From the NCBI GenBank assembly GCA_963722815.1, contig CAVROM010000009.1, positions 372,001 through 436,000 of the forward strand: a stretch of DNA of 64,000 nt, given 5' to 3'. Each line of letters starts with the position of its first letter. Position 1 is the stretch's first letter. This stretch comes from DASQFQ01 sp963722815 (GTDB lineage: Bacteria; Actinomycetota; Thermoleophilia; Solirubrobacterales; Solirubrobacteraceae). The notes below the pieces were generated by a model. The model was not told where the DNA came from. It made no database searches and saw only the letters and a program-made list of their open reading frames with translations. Positions 23,917-32,287 of the stretch are shown here, piece by piece. The translations under genes were made by a program, and so were the position numbers.

Positions 23917-25218
23917 ATGGCACGGATGCTCATCACCCCCCGACTCCTCGTCGTGGCCGCGTTCTCGGCGGCCCTCCTCGTCCCAGGCACCGCGTCCGCT
24001 GCGACGCCCGCGTGCACCATCCGCGGCACCGACCGCGGCGAGACGCTGACCGGCACCGCCGGCCCCGACGTCATCTGCGGCAAGGGCGGCAACGACCGCC
24101 TCCGCGGCATGGGCGGCGACGACGTGCTGCTCGGCGGCGACGGCCACGACCTGCTCGAGGGCGGCGCGGGCAACGACGACCTTCAGGGCGAGAAGGGCAA
24201 CGACGCCCTCGCCGGGGGCGACGGCAACGACTCGCTTGCCGGCGGCGACGGCCATGACGCGCTGCTCGGCGGCGGCGGCAAGGACACGCTCGACGGCGGG
24301 GGCGGCTCGGACGCGTTCCTCGGCGGCCCCGACGCCGACGTCGTCAACGCCAAGGACGATCGTCGCGACGCGTTCATCGACTGCGGGGCCGGCAAGGACG
24401 CGCTGACTGCGGACGCGAAAAAGGACCCGAGGGGCCGCGGCTGCGAGGGCGCCGTGACCCCGCCGCCGCCTCCGCCGGCGCCGAAGGCCGACCTCTCCGT
24501 CAGCCTCACCGACTCCGCCGACCCGGTCGTCCTCGGCAACACCGTCGAGTACCACTACAGCGTGCAGAACGCCGGCCCGGCCGCCGCGACCGGCGTGATG
24601 GTCTCGACGACCCTCCCGGCCGACGCGACCGCCGACGCGACGACCGGCTGCGCCGCCGACGCCGGCATCGTCACCTGCTCGCTCGGCGACGTGCCGTCCA
24701 GTGGGACCGCCGCGGGCACGCTCGTCGTCCGCTACGGGACGACCGGCGCCAAGACCGTGACGAGCGTCGTGAGCTCGGCGGTCGAGGACTCCGACGCGGC
24801 GAACAACACCGCGTCGCAGGCGACGCAGGTCGATCCCAAGCCCGCGCCCACCGGCGCCGACCTCTCGGTCTCCGTCACCGGTACCCCCGGCGCGGTCGCC
24901 CAGCTCGCCAGCGTCAGCTACGCCACCGACGTGACCAACGCCGGCCCGCTGGCCGCCGACGCCGCGTCGCTCGTGTTCGATATCGACGAGGCGTGGAGCG
25001 CGATCGCCCGACCCGCCGGGTGCACGCAGAGCACGTTCCCGACCACCAAGGTCACCTGCAACCTCGGCTCGCTGGCCTCAGGCGCCACCGCGTCCAAGGT
25101 CCTCGGCGTGAGCTGGGGCGTGGCCGGCGACCGCACGGTGGAGGCGACGGTCAGCTCGACCACCGCCGACCCGACGGCCGCCAACAACAGCGAGACCGAG
25201 CACACGTCGGTCAGCTGA
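23917..25218 (+). CDS. Secreted protein with RTX calcium-binding repeats and two DUF11-like domains
   Basis: 433 residues from ATG 23917 behind AAGGAGG. A signal peptide ends near residue 29 (LLVPGTASAA). Residues about 35-165 hold a dozen nonapeptide-like RTX repeats (GGNDRLRGMGGDD, GGDGHDLLEGGAGND and variants) that fold into a Ca2+-binding beta-roll. A Pro-rich linker (PPPPPPAP) follows, then two Ig-like DUF11 repeats starting ADLSVSLTDSADPVVLG and ADLSVSVTGTPGAVAQ, each with the NAGP / ADxTAANN features. No catalytic domain is present, so a surface or matrix structural role is inferred. It stands alone between convergently and divergently placed genes. Confidence 0.88.
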   Translation: MARMLITPRLLVVAAFSAALLVPGTASAATPACTIRGTDRGETLTGTAGPDVICGKGGNDRLRGMGGDDVLLGGDGHDLLEGGAGNDDLQGEKGNDALAGGDGNDSLAGGDGHDALLGGGGKDTLDGGGGSDAFLGGPDADVVNAKDDRRDAFIDCGAGKDALTADAKKDPRGRGCEGAVTPPPPPPAPKADLSVSLTDSADPVVLGNTVEYHYSVQNAGPAAATGVMVSTTLPADATADATTGCAADAGIVTCSLGDVPSSGTAAGTLVVRYGTTGAKTVTSVVSSAVEDSDAANNTASQATQVDPKPAPTGADLSVSVTGTPGAVAQLASVSYATDVTNAGPLAADAASLVFDIDEAWSAIARPAGCTQSTFPTTKVTCNLGSLASGATASKVLGVSWGVAGDRTVEATVSSTTADPTAANNSETEHTSVS

Positions 25219-26170
25219 CCGGCAGCACCACCGCCGCGCCCTCGATCGCGCCCGCCCGCAGGCGGCTGAGCGCGTCCTCCGCCTCACCGATGGAGAAGGG
25301 CGTGACGGTGGTGCGCACCGGCACCTGCGGCGCCAGCGCGAGGAACTCCTCGGCGTCGGCGCGCGTGAGATTGGCGACCGAGCGCAGCACCCGCTCCTCC
25401 CACAGGTCGGCGTAGGGGAAGGAGGGGATGTCGCTCATGTGGATACCGGCGCACACCACGGTGCCGCCGGGGGCGGTCGCCCGCAGCGCGGCGGGCACGA
25501 GCTCGCCGACCGGGGCGAAGATCAGAGCGGCGTCGAGCGGCTCCGGCCCGGGCTGCATGGCGTCGCCCGCCCACTCGGCGCCGAGCGAACGCGCGAGCGC
25601 CTGCGCTCCATCGTCGCCGGCGCGCGTGAAGGCGAACACGCGCCGCCCCTCGTGCACGGCGACCTGGCAGATGATGTGCGCCGCCGAGCCGAAGCCGTAG
25701 AGCCCGAGCCGCTGCCCGTCGCCGGCCAGCCGCAGCGCGCGGTGCCCGATCAGCCCGCCGCACAGCAGCGGCGCGAGCTGCAGCGGGTCCGTGTCCTCCG
25801 GCAGCGGGAAGCAGAAGCGCTCGTCGGCGACCGCCCACTCGGCGTAGCCGCCGTCGATGTCGCGACCCGTGAAGCGCGCCCGCACACAGAGGTTCTCGCG
25901 GCCCGAGCGGCAGAACTCGCAGTCCCCATCGGTCCAGCCCAGCCACGGCACCCCGACCCGCCGGCCGTCCTCGTCGCGCGCCACGATCTGGTGGCCGAGG
26001 ATCAGCGGCAGGTGCCCGGCCTCGACCTCGCCGTCGCGCAGGTGCAGGTCGGTGCGGCACACCCCGCACGCCTCCACGCGTAAGCGCAACTGCCCCGGAC
26101 CCGGCGACGGCTCGGCGACCTCGGCCACCCGCAGCGGCCGGCCGGGCGCGTCGAGGACCGCCGCCCTCAC
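25211..26170 (-). CDS. Zinc-dependent alcohol dehydrogenase (MDR family)
   Basis: 319 residues from GTG 26170. The catalytic zinc site is shown by CGVCRTDLHLRDGE (Cys near residue 36) and LGHQIVARD (His near 59); structural zinc cysteines are in DCEFCRSGRENLCVRARF near 86-100. The Rossmann loop is LYGFGSAAHI near 158, a GxGxxAxxxx variant with Ser/Ala. IHMSDIPSFPYADLWEERVLRSV near 245 and the whole architecture match the zinc-binding AdhA-like alcohol dehydrogenases of actinobacteria. It is the third gene of the operon with the membrane protein and the methanethiol-oxidase-like protein (GTGA overlap upstream). Confidence 0.93.
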   Translation of the reverse strand: MRAAVLDAPGRPLRVAEVAEPSPGPGQLRLRVEACGVCRTDLHLRDGEVEAGHLPLILGHQIVARDEDGRRVGVPWLGWTDGDCEFCRSGRENLCVRARFTGRDIDGGYAEWAVADERFCFPLPEDTDPLQLAPLLCGGLIGHRALRLAGDGQRLGLYGFGSAAHIICQVAVHEGRRVFAFTRAGDDGAQALARSLGAEWAGDAMQPGPEPLDAALIFAPVGELVPAALRATAPGGTVVCAGIHMSDIPSFPYADLWEERVLRSVANLTRADAEEFLALAPQVPVRTTVTPFSIGEAEDALSRLRAGAIEGAAVVLPVS

Positions 26171-26820
26171 GTGAACAGGGTCAGCACCCCGGCAAGCACG
26201 AACGCGCCCGCCCACACCGCGTCGAGGTTGACCCACGCCTGCTTGACGACCGCGACGCCGAGGTGCTTGTAGACCAGCGTCGCCACCACCCACATCACCG
26301 CCAGCATCGCCGCCACGTGGAGCGTGATCCCCAGCGCCGCGCCCGGGATCGAGAGCCCTTGATCCTGTGCCGCGGAGATGGCGTGGTCGCTCGCCGCCGC
26401 GCTGTCGACCGCGCCCGCCCCGATCAGCACCGGCGCCACCATCAGCCCCGCGCCGTGGGCGGTCGACATCAGGAACGACCACCCGGCCAGCTCGCGCCTT
26501 CCGACGTTGCCGCGCATCACCCAGCGGAAGTGCGCGCGCGGCTTGATGAAGCGGAACAGCCCGAACGCGATCAGCGCCACTCCGGCGCCGAGGTGCAGTG
26601 CGGACGGGTCGGTGATCAGCCCCAGCCCGAGCACGAGCACGGCGATCACCAGGATCGACGCCTCGTGCCCGATCGCGATCGCCGGCAGCGCCCTCGACAC
26701 CGCGCGGCGATCGCGCTCCTGCATCCCGAGCGCGACCGCGAACAGCCAGCCCATCGCGGGGTTCAGCCCGTGATAGGCGCCCAGCAGCCCGAGCAGGATC
26801 CAGGGCCAGAGGTCGTGCAT
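26167..26820 (-). CDS. Polytopic membrane protein with histidine motifs, function unknown
   Basis: 217 residues with six predicted helices. His residues sit in conserved-looking membrane motifs: GAYHGLNPAMGWLFA near residue 15, AIGHEASILVIAV near 50, and MSTAHGAGLMVAPVLIG near 118. This layout recalls metal or small-molecule permeases of the NicO/TauE type, but I cannot place it in a family. It sits between a methanethiol-oxidase-like gene (15 bp upstream) and a zinc alcohol dehydrogenase gene (overlap), so it may move the metal or a sulfur/aldehyde compound for them. Confidence 0.7.
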   Translation of the reverse strand: MHDLWPWILLGLLGAYHGLNPAMGWLFAVALGMQERDRRAVSRALPAIAIGHEASILVIAVLVLGLGLITDPSALHLGAGVALIAFGLFRFIKPRAHFRWVMRGNVGRRELAGWSFLMSTAHGAGLMVAPVLIGAGAVDSAAASDHAISAAQDQGLSIPGAALGITLHVAAMLAVMWVVATLVYKHLGVAVVKQAWVNLDAVWAGAFVLAGVLTLFT

Positions 26821-26835
26821 CTCAGTGAAGGACCA

Positions 26836-28236
26836 CTAATCCGGGAAGCAGTACGAGTCGCTCGACGCGTCGCCGCCGGCCAGGCGGATCTGGTGCGGCC
26901 GCTCCCCGCTGAACTCGACGAACAGGTCGGGGTCGAGCGTCAGCGAGCCGTCCTCGCCGGCGTCGAGCTTGACGAGCCAGCCGTCGATCCCTTCGGGGTA
27001 GAACTGCGCGTCCCACGAGGCGTAGAGCGAGTTCGTCAGGTACACGCGCTTGCCGTCGCGCGACAGCTCGACCATCTGCGGGCCGCCGTTGAGCGCACCG
27101 GCGGCGGGGTGCGCCGCGCGCTCGACGATGCCGCCCAGGCGCACCGAGCCGGTCTCGCGCGGGTTGCGCGGGTCGGAGACGTCGTAGCGCTTGAGCTCGC
27201 CGGTGCCCCAGCAGGAAACGACGAGCGACTGGTCGTCGACGGACAGCGCGATGTCGGTGACCAGCGGCGGCACGGCGCCGAACGGCTGCAGCGCGGGCGG
27301 GAGCTGCTCCGTCTCAGCCGGCTCCGGCGGGATCGTGATCACCTTCTCGGCCTTGAACGTGCCGTCCGCGTTGCGCTCCCACAGCCACACGGAGGCGGTG
27401 AGGTCGGCGGTCGAGGCGACCACGCCGACGAACCCGTACGCCTTGCGCGGGTCGTGCGCCGGGCGCAGCTCGAGCACCATCTGGTGCTCCGCGCCGAGGT
27501 CGATCTCCTGCACGTGCGTGCGCTTCTCGAGGTCCCAGATGTGGAGCTTGTGGCCGTACTGGTTGCTCAGCAGCAGGTCCGGCTGAAGCCCGTTCTCGAC
27601 CATGTTCGGCGTGCCCCACTCAGAGGTGATGACCGTGCCCTGGTTGAGGTGCCACCAGAAGTCGTAGGCCAGCTCCTGCGGCCCGCGGTCCTGCTCCCAC
27701 GCGCCCTTCACGGAGAAGTTGTCGTGGTCGAGCAGGAAGATGCCGCCCGGGCCGTTGCCGTCGGGGGCGCCGAGCGCGGAGACGTAGATCCCGTCAGGCC
27801 CGCAGTGGATCGTGTGCGGCCGCGAGTAGCCGGTCTTCGACGCGATCTCCTCGGGCTCGATGACCTTCGTCAGCGTCGGGTTGTGCGGGTCGTCCTTGAC
27901 GTCGACGATGTGGATCCGCGACGAGCGCAGGCCCGGGACGAGCAGGTAGCGGCGCTCGACGTGCGGGTGCGCGGCCCACGGGCAGAGGGCGGACGAGCAG
28001 GCGTTCCAGCCGAAGTGGTGGAGCTCGTCGCCGACGTTGGGCATGTCGAGGCGGCCGACGAGCTGGCCGTAGGTGGGGGAGCCGGCCTCGAGATCGAGAA
28101 CGGTCAGCGCGTCAGGTGCGCTGTCGCCGTTCGTGCCGGTGTTCAGCGCGACGACGTATGCGTGCGTCTCGGCCGGGGCGCTGGCTGCGTCCGACGGCGA
28201 GGCGTAGAAGGTGGGGTCTGGGGTGAGCCGGGCCAT
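26836..28236 (-). CDS. Selenium-binding protein / methanethiol oxidase (SBP56 family)
   Basis: 466 residues, the full length of SBP56/SELENBP1 proteins. Characteristic motifs are visible in order: DELHHFGWNACSS near residue 90, YSRPHTIHCGPDGIYVSALG near 158, SEWGTPNMVENGL near 225, HKLHIWDL near 250, EHQMVLELRPAHDP near 272, and DIALSVDDQSLVVSCWGTGEL near 350. Family members oxidise methanethiol to formaldehyde, H2S and H2O2 with copper at a His site, and these His motifs are retained. The downstream zinc dehydrogenase could take the aldehyde; that link is inference. The 5' end overlaps the small upstream membrane-protein gene. Confidence 0.93.
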   Translation of the reverse strand: MARLTPDPTFYASPSDAASAPAETHAYVVALNTGTNGDSAPDALTVLDLEAGSPTYGQLVGRLDMPNVGDELHHFGWNACSSALCPWAAHPHVERRYLLVPGLRSSRIHIVDVKDDPHNPTLTKVIEPEEIASKTGYSRPHTIHCGPDGIYVSALGAPDGNGPGGIFLLDHDNFSVKGAWEQDRGPQELAYDFWWHLNQGTVITSEWGTPNMVENGLQPDLLLSNQYGHKLHIWDLEKRTHVQEIDLGAEHQMVLELRPAHDPRKAYGFVGVVASTADLTASVWLWERNADGTFKAEKVITIPPEPAETEQLPPALQPFGAVPPLVTDIALSVDDQSLVVSCWGTGELKRYDVSDPRNPRETGSVRLGGIVERAAHPAAGALNGGPQMVELSRDGKRVYLTNSLYASWDAQFYPEGIDGWLVKLDAGEDGSLTLDPDLFVEFSGERPHQIRLAGGDASSDSYCFPD

Positions 28237-28499
28237 CTGCCAAACCTGGCAAACCTGGTCGGCTTAGTCAACAAACTCGGGGAGAGGTCACCGAGATGGT
28301 CACGCCGGCGACGCGGCCAGGGGCCGGCGTCGGGCAGCGGAGGGCCGCCGTCGGGTCCACGGCCACCGCCACCGGGGCCGCCGCCGCCCTCGTCGTCCTC
28401 GTCGTCGCGCAACTTGAAGAACCAGACCAGCCAGACGACCAGCGCGCCGATGTCGAATACGCGCAGCCCGACCATGAAGATCCAGCCCGTCAACGTCAC
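28143..28499 (-). CDS. Small membrane protein with Gly/Pro/acidic tail
   Basis: 118 residues as read from GTG 28499, close behind AAGGA. One membrane helix (WIFMVGLRVFDIGALVVWLVW, described by its ends WIFMVG and WLVW) is followed by DDEDDEGGGG, then a Pro/Gly stretch and PWPRRRRDH. Similar single-helix proteins with the RVFD...WLVWF helix and PWPRRRRDH tail occur in high-GC actinobacteria without known function. The frame runs 94 bp into the methanethiol-oxidase-like gene, so the C-terminal 30 residues may be non-functional or the start of that gene may lie further in. Confidence 0.6.
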   Translation of the reverse strand: MTLTGWIFMVGLRVFDIGALVVWLVWFFKLRDDEDDEGGGGPGGGGRGPDGGPPLPDAGPWPRRRRDHLGDLSPSLLTKPTRFARFGRWPGSPQTPPSTPRRRTQPAPRPRRTHTSSR

Positions 28500-28512
28500 T
28501 TCCTTGCGAACA

Positions 28513-29310
28513 CTACCTCTGTTTCGCCACACGTAAAGTCTGTGTCGACAGCCCGACGCGACCCCGCTCATCAGACAGGATGCTGGTGCACAATCCAGCG
28601 CCGTCCGGGCCGAGCCGAGTGGTCGCGTCCATCGCCATCCACTCGCCCTCCGGCGGGCGCTCCAGGTGGATGCCGAGCTCGACGTTGATGAACACCCATT
28701 CCTGCCAGTCGAGCACGTGGGAGATGCCGCTGGCGGCGTCGGCCATCACCAGCAGGCGCTCGAGCGGGGTGGCCGGTTCGCCGCGGACGAGCGGGACCTG
28801 CAGGCGCGTCCAGCACGCGGCCGGACCGGGGGCGTCGAACTCGCCGTGGGTGAAGCGCCAGTCGAGCGCGGCGTGGTAGGCGACCGGCTCGGTCCAGAAC
28901 TCGGGCAGCGAGCTCTTGCCCGTCTCCGGCGGGGGAGGGGGCGGGTCGGGCTCGCCGAGTCCGCCGGGCAGGTTGAGCCTCTCGGCGCGCAGGCGCCACG
29001 CGCTCAGCCGCATCAGCGCCTCGCCGCTGTCGGCGTCGAGGAGCGTCGCCTCGATCTGCTCGACGTTGCGCCCGGGGCGGACGGTGCGCGTCTCGACCCG
29101 GTGCGGCGCGAGCGGGACGGGGCGCAGGATGTCGTAGGCGAGCCGGCCGACCTGGCCCGGCTCGACCCGGCCCGCACGCTCGACGGCGTGGGCCAGCAGC
29201 GCGGCGGGCGGCCCGGCGTGCTGGAAGTTCCGGTCCCACGGGCCCCGGGTCAGCCCGGTGGGAACGAACGTGTCGCCGTCGAGCTCGTAGAGGCAGTCGG
29301 GGAGTTCCAT
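28513..29310 (-). CDS. Acyl-CoA thioesterase-family protein (double hotdog, TesB-like)
   Basis: 265 residues from ATG 29310. It has two hotdog halves: FQHAGPPAALLAHAVERA near residue 29 (in place of the usual GG-x-A helix start) and the second half with FTHGEFDAPGPAACWTRLQVPLV and ERLLVMADAASGIS near 200, the helical core of the C-terminal hotdog. FINVELGIHLERPPEGEWMAMDA completes it. The reaction would be hydrolysis of a medium or long acyl-CoA; substrate unknown. TATCCT at 29325-29320 lies 9 bases before the start, a near-leaderless arrangement. Confidence 0.85.
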   Translation of the reverse strand: MELPDCLYELDGDTFVPTGLTRGPWDRNFQHAGPPAALLAHAVERAGRVEPGQVGRLAYDILRPVPLAPHRVETRTVRPGRNVEQIEATLLDADSGEALMRLSAWRLRAERLNLPGGLGEPDPPPPPPETGKSSLPEFWTEPVAYHAALDWRFTHGEFDAPGPAACWTRLQVPLVRGEPATPLERLLVMADAASGISHVLDWQEWVFINVELGIHLERPPEGEWMAMDATTRLGPDGAGLCTSILSDERGRVGLSTQTLRVAKQR

Positions 29311-29343
29311 CGCGGGCCGAGGATAGTTGCGCGCGCACCTTGA

Positions 29344-29349
29344 TAGCCT
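29344..29349 (+). promoter_or_regulatory. Candidate leaderless -10 box (TAGCCT) for the DsbA-like gene
   Basis: TAGCCT ends 7 bases before GTG 29357, with no ribosome-binding site between them. Confidence 0.5.
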
Positions 29350-29356
29350 CGAGGCC

Positions 29357-30283
29357 GTGGAGGTGCAGGTCACCCATTTCTCGGATCCGGGGTGCCCGTG
29401 GGCGTACTCGGCCTCACCCGCGCACGCCGTGCTGCGCTGGCGCTACGGCGCCCAGCTGCAGTGGCGGCTGGTCACCGTCGGGCTGACCGAGGACGCCGAG
29501 CAGTACATCCGCCGCGGCTACTCGCCGGCGGGCTCGGCCCGCGGCTACGTGACCTTCCGCCGCCGCGGCATGCCGTTCGCGACGCAGCCGCGCCCGCGCG
29601 TCACCGCGACCGGGCAGGCGTGCCGGGCGATCGTGGCGACCCGCCTGCAGGCGCCCGAGCTCGAGCACGCGGTGTTTCGCGCGCTGCAGTTCGGCTGGTT
29701 CACCACGCCGCTGGTGATGGAGGACCACGACGACCTCGCGGTCGCGCTCTCGCGGGTCGAAGGGCTCGACGTCGACGCGATCGTCGGCGCCATCGGATCG
29801 GACGAGGTCGAGGCCGCCTACCAGGCCGACCGCGCCGAGGCGCGCACCGCCGAAGGCACGCCGACCGAGGCGCAGGGCAAGGCCGCGCGCACCGACGGCG
29901 AGGTCCGCTACACGGCGCCGTCGCTGGTCTTCGAGCACGAGGGCCGGCGGCTCGAGGCCGGCGGCTTCCAGCACATCGAGGCCTACGACGTCGTGCTCGC
30001 CAACCTCGCCCCGCGGCTCGAGCGCACGCCGCCGCCGCAGGATCCGCTCGAGGCGCTCGAGGCGTTCGAGTACGGGCTGACCACCTACGAGGTGGCCGCG
30101 GTGATGAACCACGACAAGAACGAGCCGGACCCCGAGAGCGCCGAGCTGGCGCTGATCGAGCACGTGGCCGAGGGCCGCGTCATCCGCGAGTCGCTGGGGG
30201 ACGGGGCGCTGTGGCGTGTTCCGTCTGCGCAAAGCGGTCCGGGTCGAACGGCGTCAGGTCAAGCGGCAGCCGCTCCCCGCTGA
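29357..30283 (+). CDS. DsbA/FrnE-family thioredoxin-fold protein lacking the second active-site Cys
   Basis: 308 residues from GTG 29357. The opening THFSDPGCPWAYSASP is the active-site turn of the DsbA/HCCA-isomerase group, but the motif is CPWA, so only one Cys is present and disulfide oxidase activity of the CxxC kind is not expected. Later features (LVMEDHDDLA, VEGLDVDAIVGAIGSDEVEAAYQAD, then YTAPSLVFEHEGRRLEAGGFQ) match the inserted helical domain and the cis-Pro loop region. No signal peptide, so cytoplasmic. Its 3' end overlaps the convergent FAD oxidase gene by 104 bp; the last about 20 residues are low complexity. Confidence 0.85.
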   Translation: MEVQVTHFSDPGCPWAYSASPAHAVLRWRYGAQLQWRLVTVGLTEDAEQYIRRGYSPAGSARGYVTFRRRGMPFATQPRPRVTATGQACRAIVATRLQAPELEHAVFRALQFGWFTTPLVMEDHDDLAVALSRVEGLDVDAIVGAIGSDEVEAAYQADRAEARTAEGTPTEAQGKAARTDGEVRYTAPSLVFEHEGRRLEAGGFQHIEAYDVVLANLAPRLERTPPPQDPLEALEAFEYGLTTYEVAAVMNHDKNEPDPESAELALIEHVAEGRVIRESLGDGALWRVPSAQSGPGRTASGQAAAAPR

Positions 30284-31289
30284 TCGCCGCGGCGATCAGC
30301 TCGCCGGTGATCGGGCCGAGCCCGACGCCCGCGCCCTCGTGGCCGGTGGCCACCCAGATGCCCGTCCGCGAGCGCCCGATGGCCGGGAGCCCGTCGGGCA
30401 GCCACGGGCGCAGACCGGTCCACGCCGTGTCGATCGCCAGCGACGTCACCGCGGGCACCAAGCGGGCCGCCTCTTCCAGCAGCCGCGCGCTGACCTCCGG
30501 GTCCACGCTCGTGTCGAAGCCCTTGCGCTCCCGGCTCGACCCGACCAGCACGTGGCCGTCGAGCGTCGTCTCGATCACGGGCGAGATCTGCAGCTCGGCC
30601 TCCGCGGCCGCGACCGCGGCGAGGTAGCCGCCGTCGACCACCTTGTGGCGGATGTCGAGCCGCCCGGCGAGCCGCACGAGCTGGCCCTTGCGCGGCTCGA
30701 GCGGGAGGTGGAGCCCGGCTGTGCGCGCGAGCTCCGCGCTCCACGGCCCGGCGGCGAGGACGACCGCGTCGGCCTGCAGCTCCGCCAGGTCCTGCACGCG
30801 GGCGTGGGTCCGGACGGTGATCCTGGGCTCCTCCGCCATCGCGCGGGCGATCGCGCGCGGGTCGCACTGGAGGTCCCCGGGCACCCAGGTCGCGCCGAGC
30901 AAGGCGGCCAGCGCGGGCTCGAGCGCGCGGGCCTGGCCGGGCTCGAGCAGCTCGCACTCCACGCCGGCCGCGCGCAGGCGCTCGATCCGGGCAGGCTCCG
31001 CCGCCAGCCCGGCTTCGGTGCGGTGGACGATCAGCGCGCCCTTGCGCCGGATCCCCGCCCGCTCGCCGTACGCGGCCTCGATCTCGTCGTAGGCGGCGCG
31101 GCCGAGCACCGCGAGCTCGAGCTCCGGGCCGGCGTCCTTGTCCGAGCACAGCACGTTGCCCTCGCCGAGCCCGGTGGTGCCGCCGGATAGCTCGCGGGCA
31201 TCGATGAGGTCAACGTCGATGCCTCGCCGGGCAAGAGCGCGCGCGGTCGCCGCGCCGACGATGCCGGCCCCGACGACCGCGACCCGCAC
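30180..31289 (-). CDS. FAD-dependent D-amino-acid oxidase-like enzyme (probable D-hydroxyproline dehydrogenase)
   Basis: 369 residues from GTG 31289. VAVVGAGIVGAATARALARRG at the N-terminus is the FAD dinucleotide loop; VVLAAGPWSAELA near residue 180, DGHVLVGSSRE near 255, and GLRPWLPDGLPAIGRS then WVATGHEGAGVGLGPITG near 310-345 are DAO-superfamily FAD-contact motifs. It directly follows a hydroxyproline-2-epimerase-like gene (1-bp overlap), so oxidation of cis-4-hydroxy-D-proline to pyrroline-hydroxycarboxylate is the best-supported role; a generic D-amino-acid oxidase is the alternative. As a single-subunit form it would replace the LhpBEF complex. Confidence 0.85.
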   Translation of the reverse strand: MRVAVVGAGIVGAATARALARRGIDVDLIDARELSGGTTGLGEGNVLCSDKDAGPELELAVLGRAAYDEIEAAYGERAGIRRKGALIVHRTEAGLAAEPARIERLRAAGVECELLEPGQARALEPALAALLGATWVPGDLQCDPRAIARAMAEEPRITVRTHARVQDLAELQADAVVLAAGPWSAELARTAGLHLPLEPRKGQLVRLAGRLDIRHKVVDGGYLAAVAAAEAELQISPVIETTLDGHVLVGSSRERKGFDTSVDPEVSARLLEEAARLVPAVTSLAIDTAWTGLRPWLPDGLPAIGRSRTGIWVATGHEGAGVGLGPITGELIAAAISGERLPLDLTPFDPDRFAQTEHATAPRPPATRG

Positions 31290-32287
31290 TAGAGGCTGAA
31301 GCCGGCCGGGAAGGGATCGCTCGGGTCGAGCAGGTACTGGCCCATCCCGGTGATCCAGGCGCGGCCGGTGATCTCGGGGATCACCGCTGCCCGCCCGCCG
31401 ACCTCGGTCTCGCCGACCAGGCGGCCGGTGAAGCGCGTGCCGATCACCGACTCGTGCACGAAGTCGGTGTGCAGCGCCAGCTCGCCGCGCGCGTGCAGTT
31501 GCGCCATCCGCGCGCTCGTGCCGGTGCCGCAGGGCGAGCGGTCGAGCCAGCCCGGGTGGATGGAGACGGCGGCGCGGGCGTCGGCGCCGTCGCCGCCGGG
31601 GGCGGTGAAGATGACGTGGCGGAGGCCGGCGATGCGCTCGTCCGCCGGATGGACCGGGCGATCCTGGTCCTCGATCGCGGCCATCACGCGCGCGCCCGCG
31701 TCGATCAGCTCCGGGGCGCGCTCGGGATCGACGTCGAGCTCGAGCGTCGCGGCGTCGACGATCGCGTAGAAGTTGCCGCCGAACGCCAGGTCGTAGACCA
31801 GCGGCCCGTCTGGCAGCTCCACGATCGCGTCGCGCCGCTCGAGGAAGGCGGGCACGTTGCGCAGCGTCACCGCGGTCGCGGCGCCCTCGCTCACCGCCAC
31901 CCGCACCTCGACCAGGCCGGCGGGCGTGTCGAGCCGGATGATCGTCTCGGGCTCGATCACCGCCACCATGCCCGTCTCCACCAGCACGGTCGCGACCCCG
32001 ATCGTGCCGTGCCCGCACATCGGCAGGCAGCCGGAGACCTCGATGAACAGCACGCCCCAGTCGGCGTCCTCGCGGGTCGACGGTTGCAGGATCGCCCCGG
32101 ACATCGCACCGTGCCCGCGCGGCTCGCGCATCAGCAGCCGCCGCAGGTCGTCGAGCTCGGCCTCGAAGTGGGCCTTGCGCTCGAGCATCGTCGCGCCCGG
32201 GAGCGGCCCCACGCCGCCGGTGACGACGCGGGTCGGCATGCCCTCGGTGTGCGAGTCGACGGCGGCGAAGACGCGCGCCGCCCTCAA
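31289..32287 (-). CDS. Hydroxyproline 2-epimerase / proline racemase family
   Basis: 332 residues from TTG 32287, whose four bases TTGA overlap the upstream stop. Both catalytic cysteines of the racemase type are present: SGCLPMCGHGTIG near residue 88 and SPCGTGTSARMA near 255. A Thr in the first or second position would indicate dehydratase; the Cys/Cys pair supports an epimerase. The FTGRLVGETEVG segment near 295 also fits. The enzyme converts trans-4-hydroxy-L-proline to cis-4-hydroxy-D-proline, feeding the downstream FAD oxidase. Confidence 0.92.
   Translation of the reverse strand: MRAARVFAAVDSHTEGMPTRVVTGGVGPLPGATMLERKAHFEAELDDLRRLLMREPRGHGAMSGAILQPSTREDADWGVLFIEVSGCLPMCGHGTIGVATVLVETGMVAVIEPETIIRLDTPAGLVEVRVAVSEGAATAVTLRNVPAFLERRDAIVELPDGPLVYDLAFGGNFYAIVDAATLELDVDPERAPELIDAGARVMAAIEDQDRPVHPADERIAGLRHVIFTAPGGDGADARAAVSIHPGWLDRSPCGTGTSARMAQLHARGELALHTDFVHESVIGTRFTGRLVGETEVGGRAAVIPEITGRAWITGMGQYLLDPSDPFPAGFSL

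Noticed and set aside
28236..28260. Repeat CCAAACCTGGCAAACCTGG-like stretch upstream of the SBP56 gene as a copy of the palindromic repeat
   Set aside because: It is a short direct repeat without the AGGCAC-type stem and shares too little sequence.
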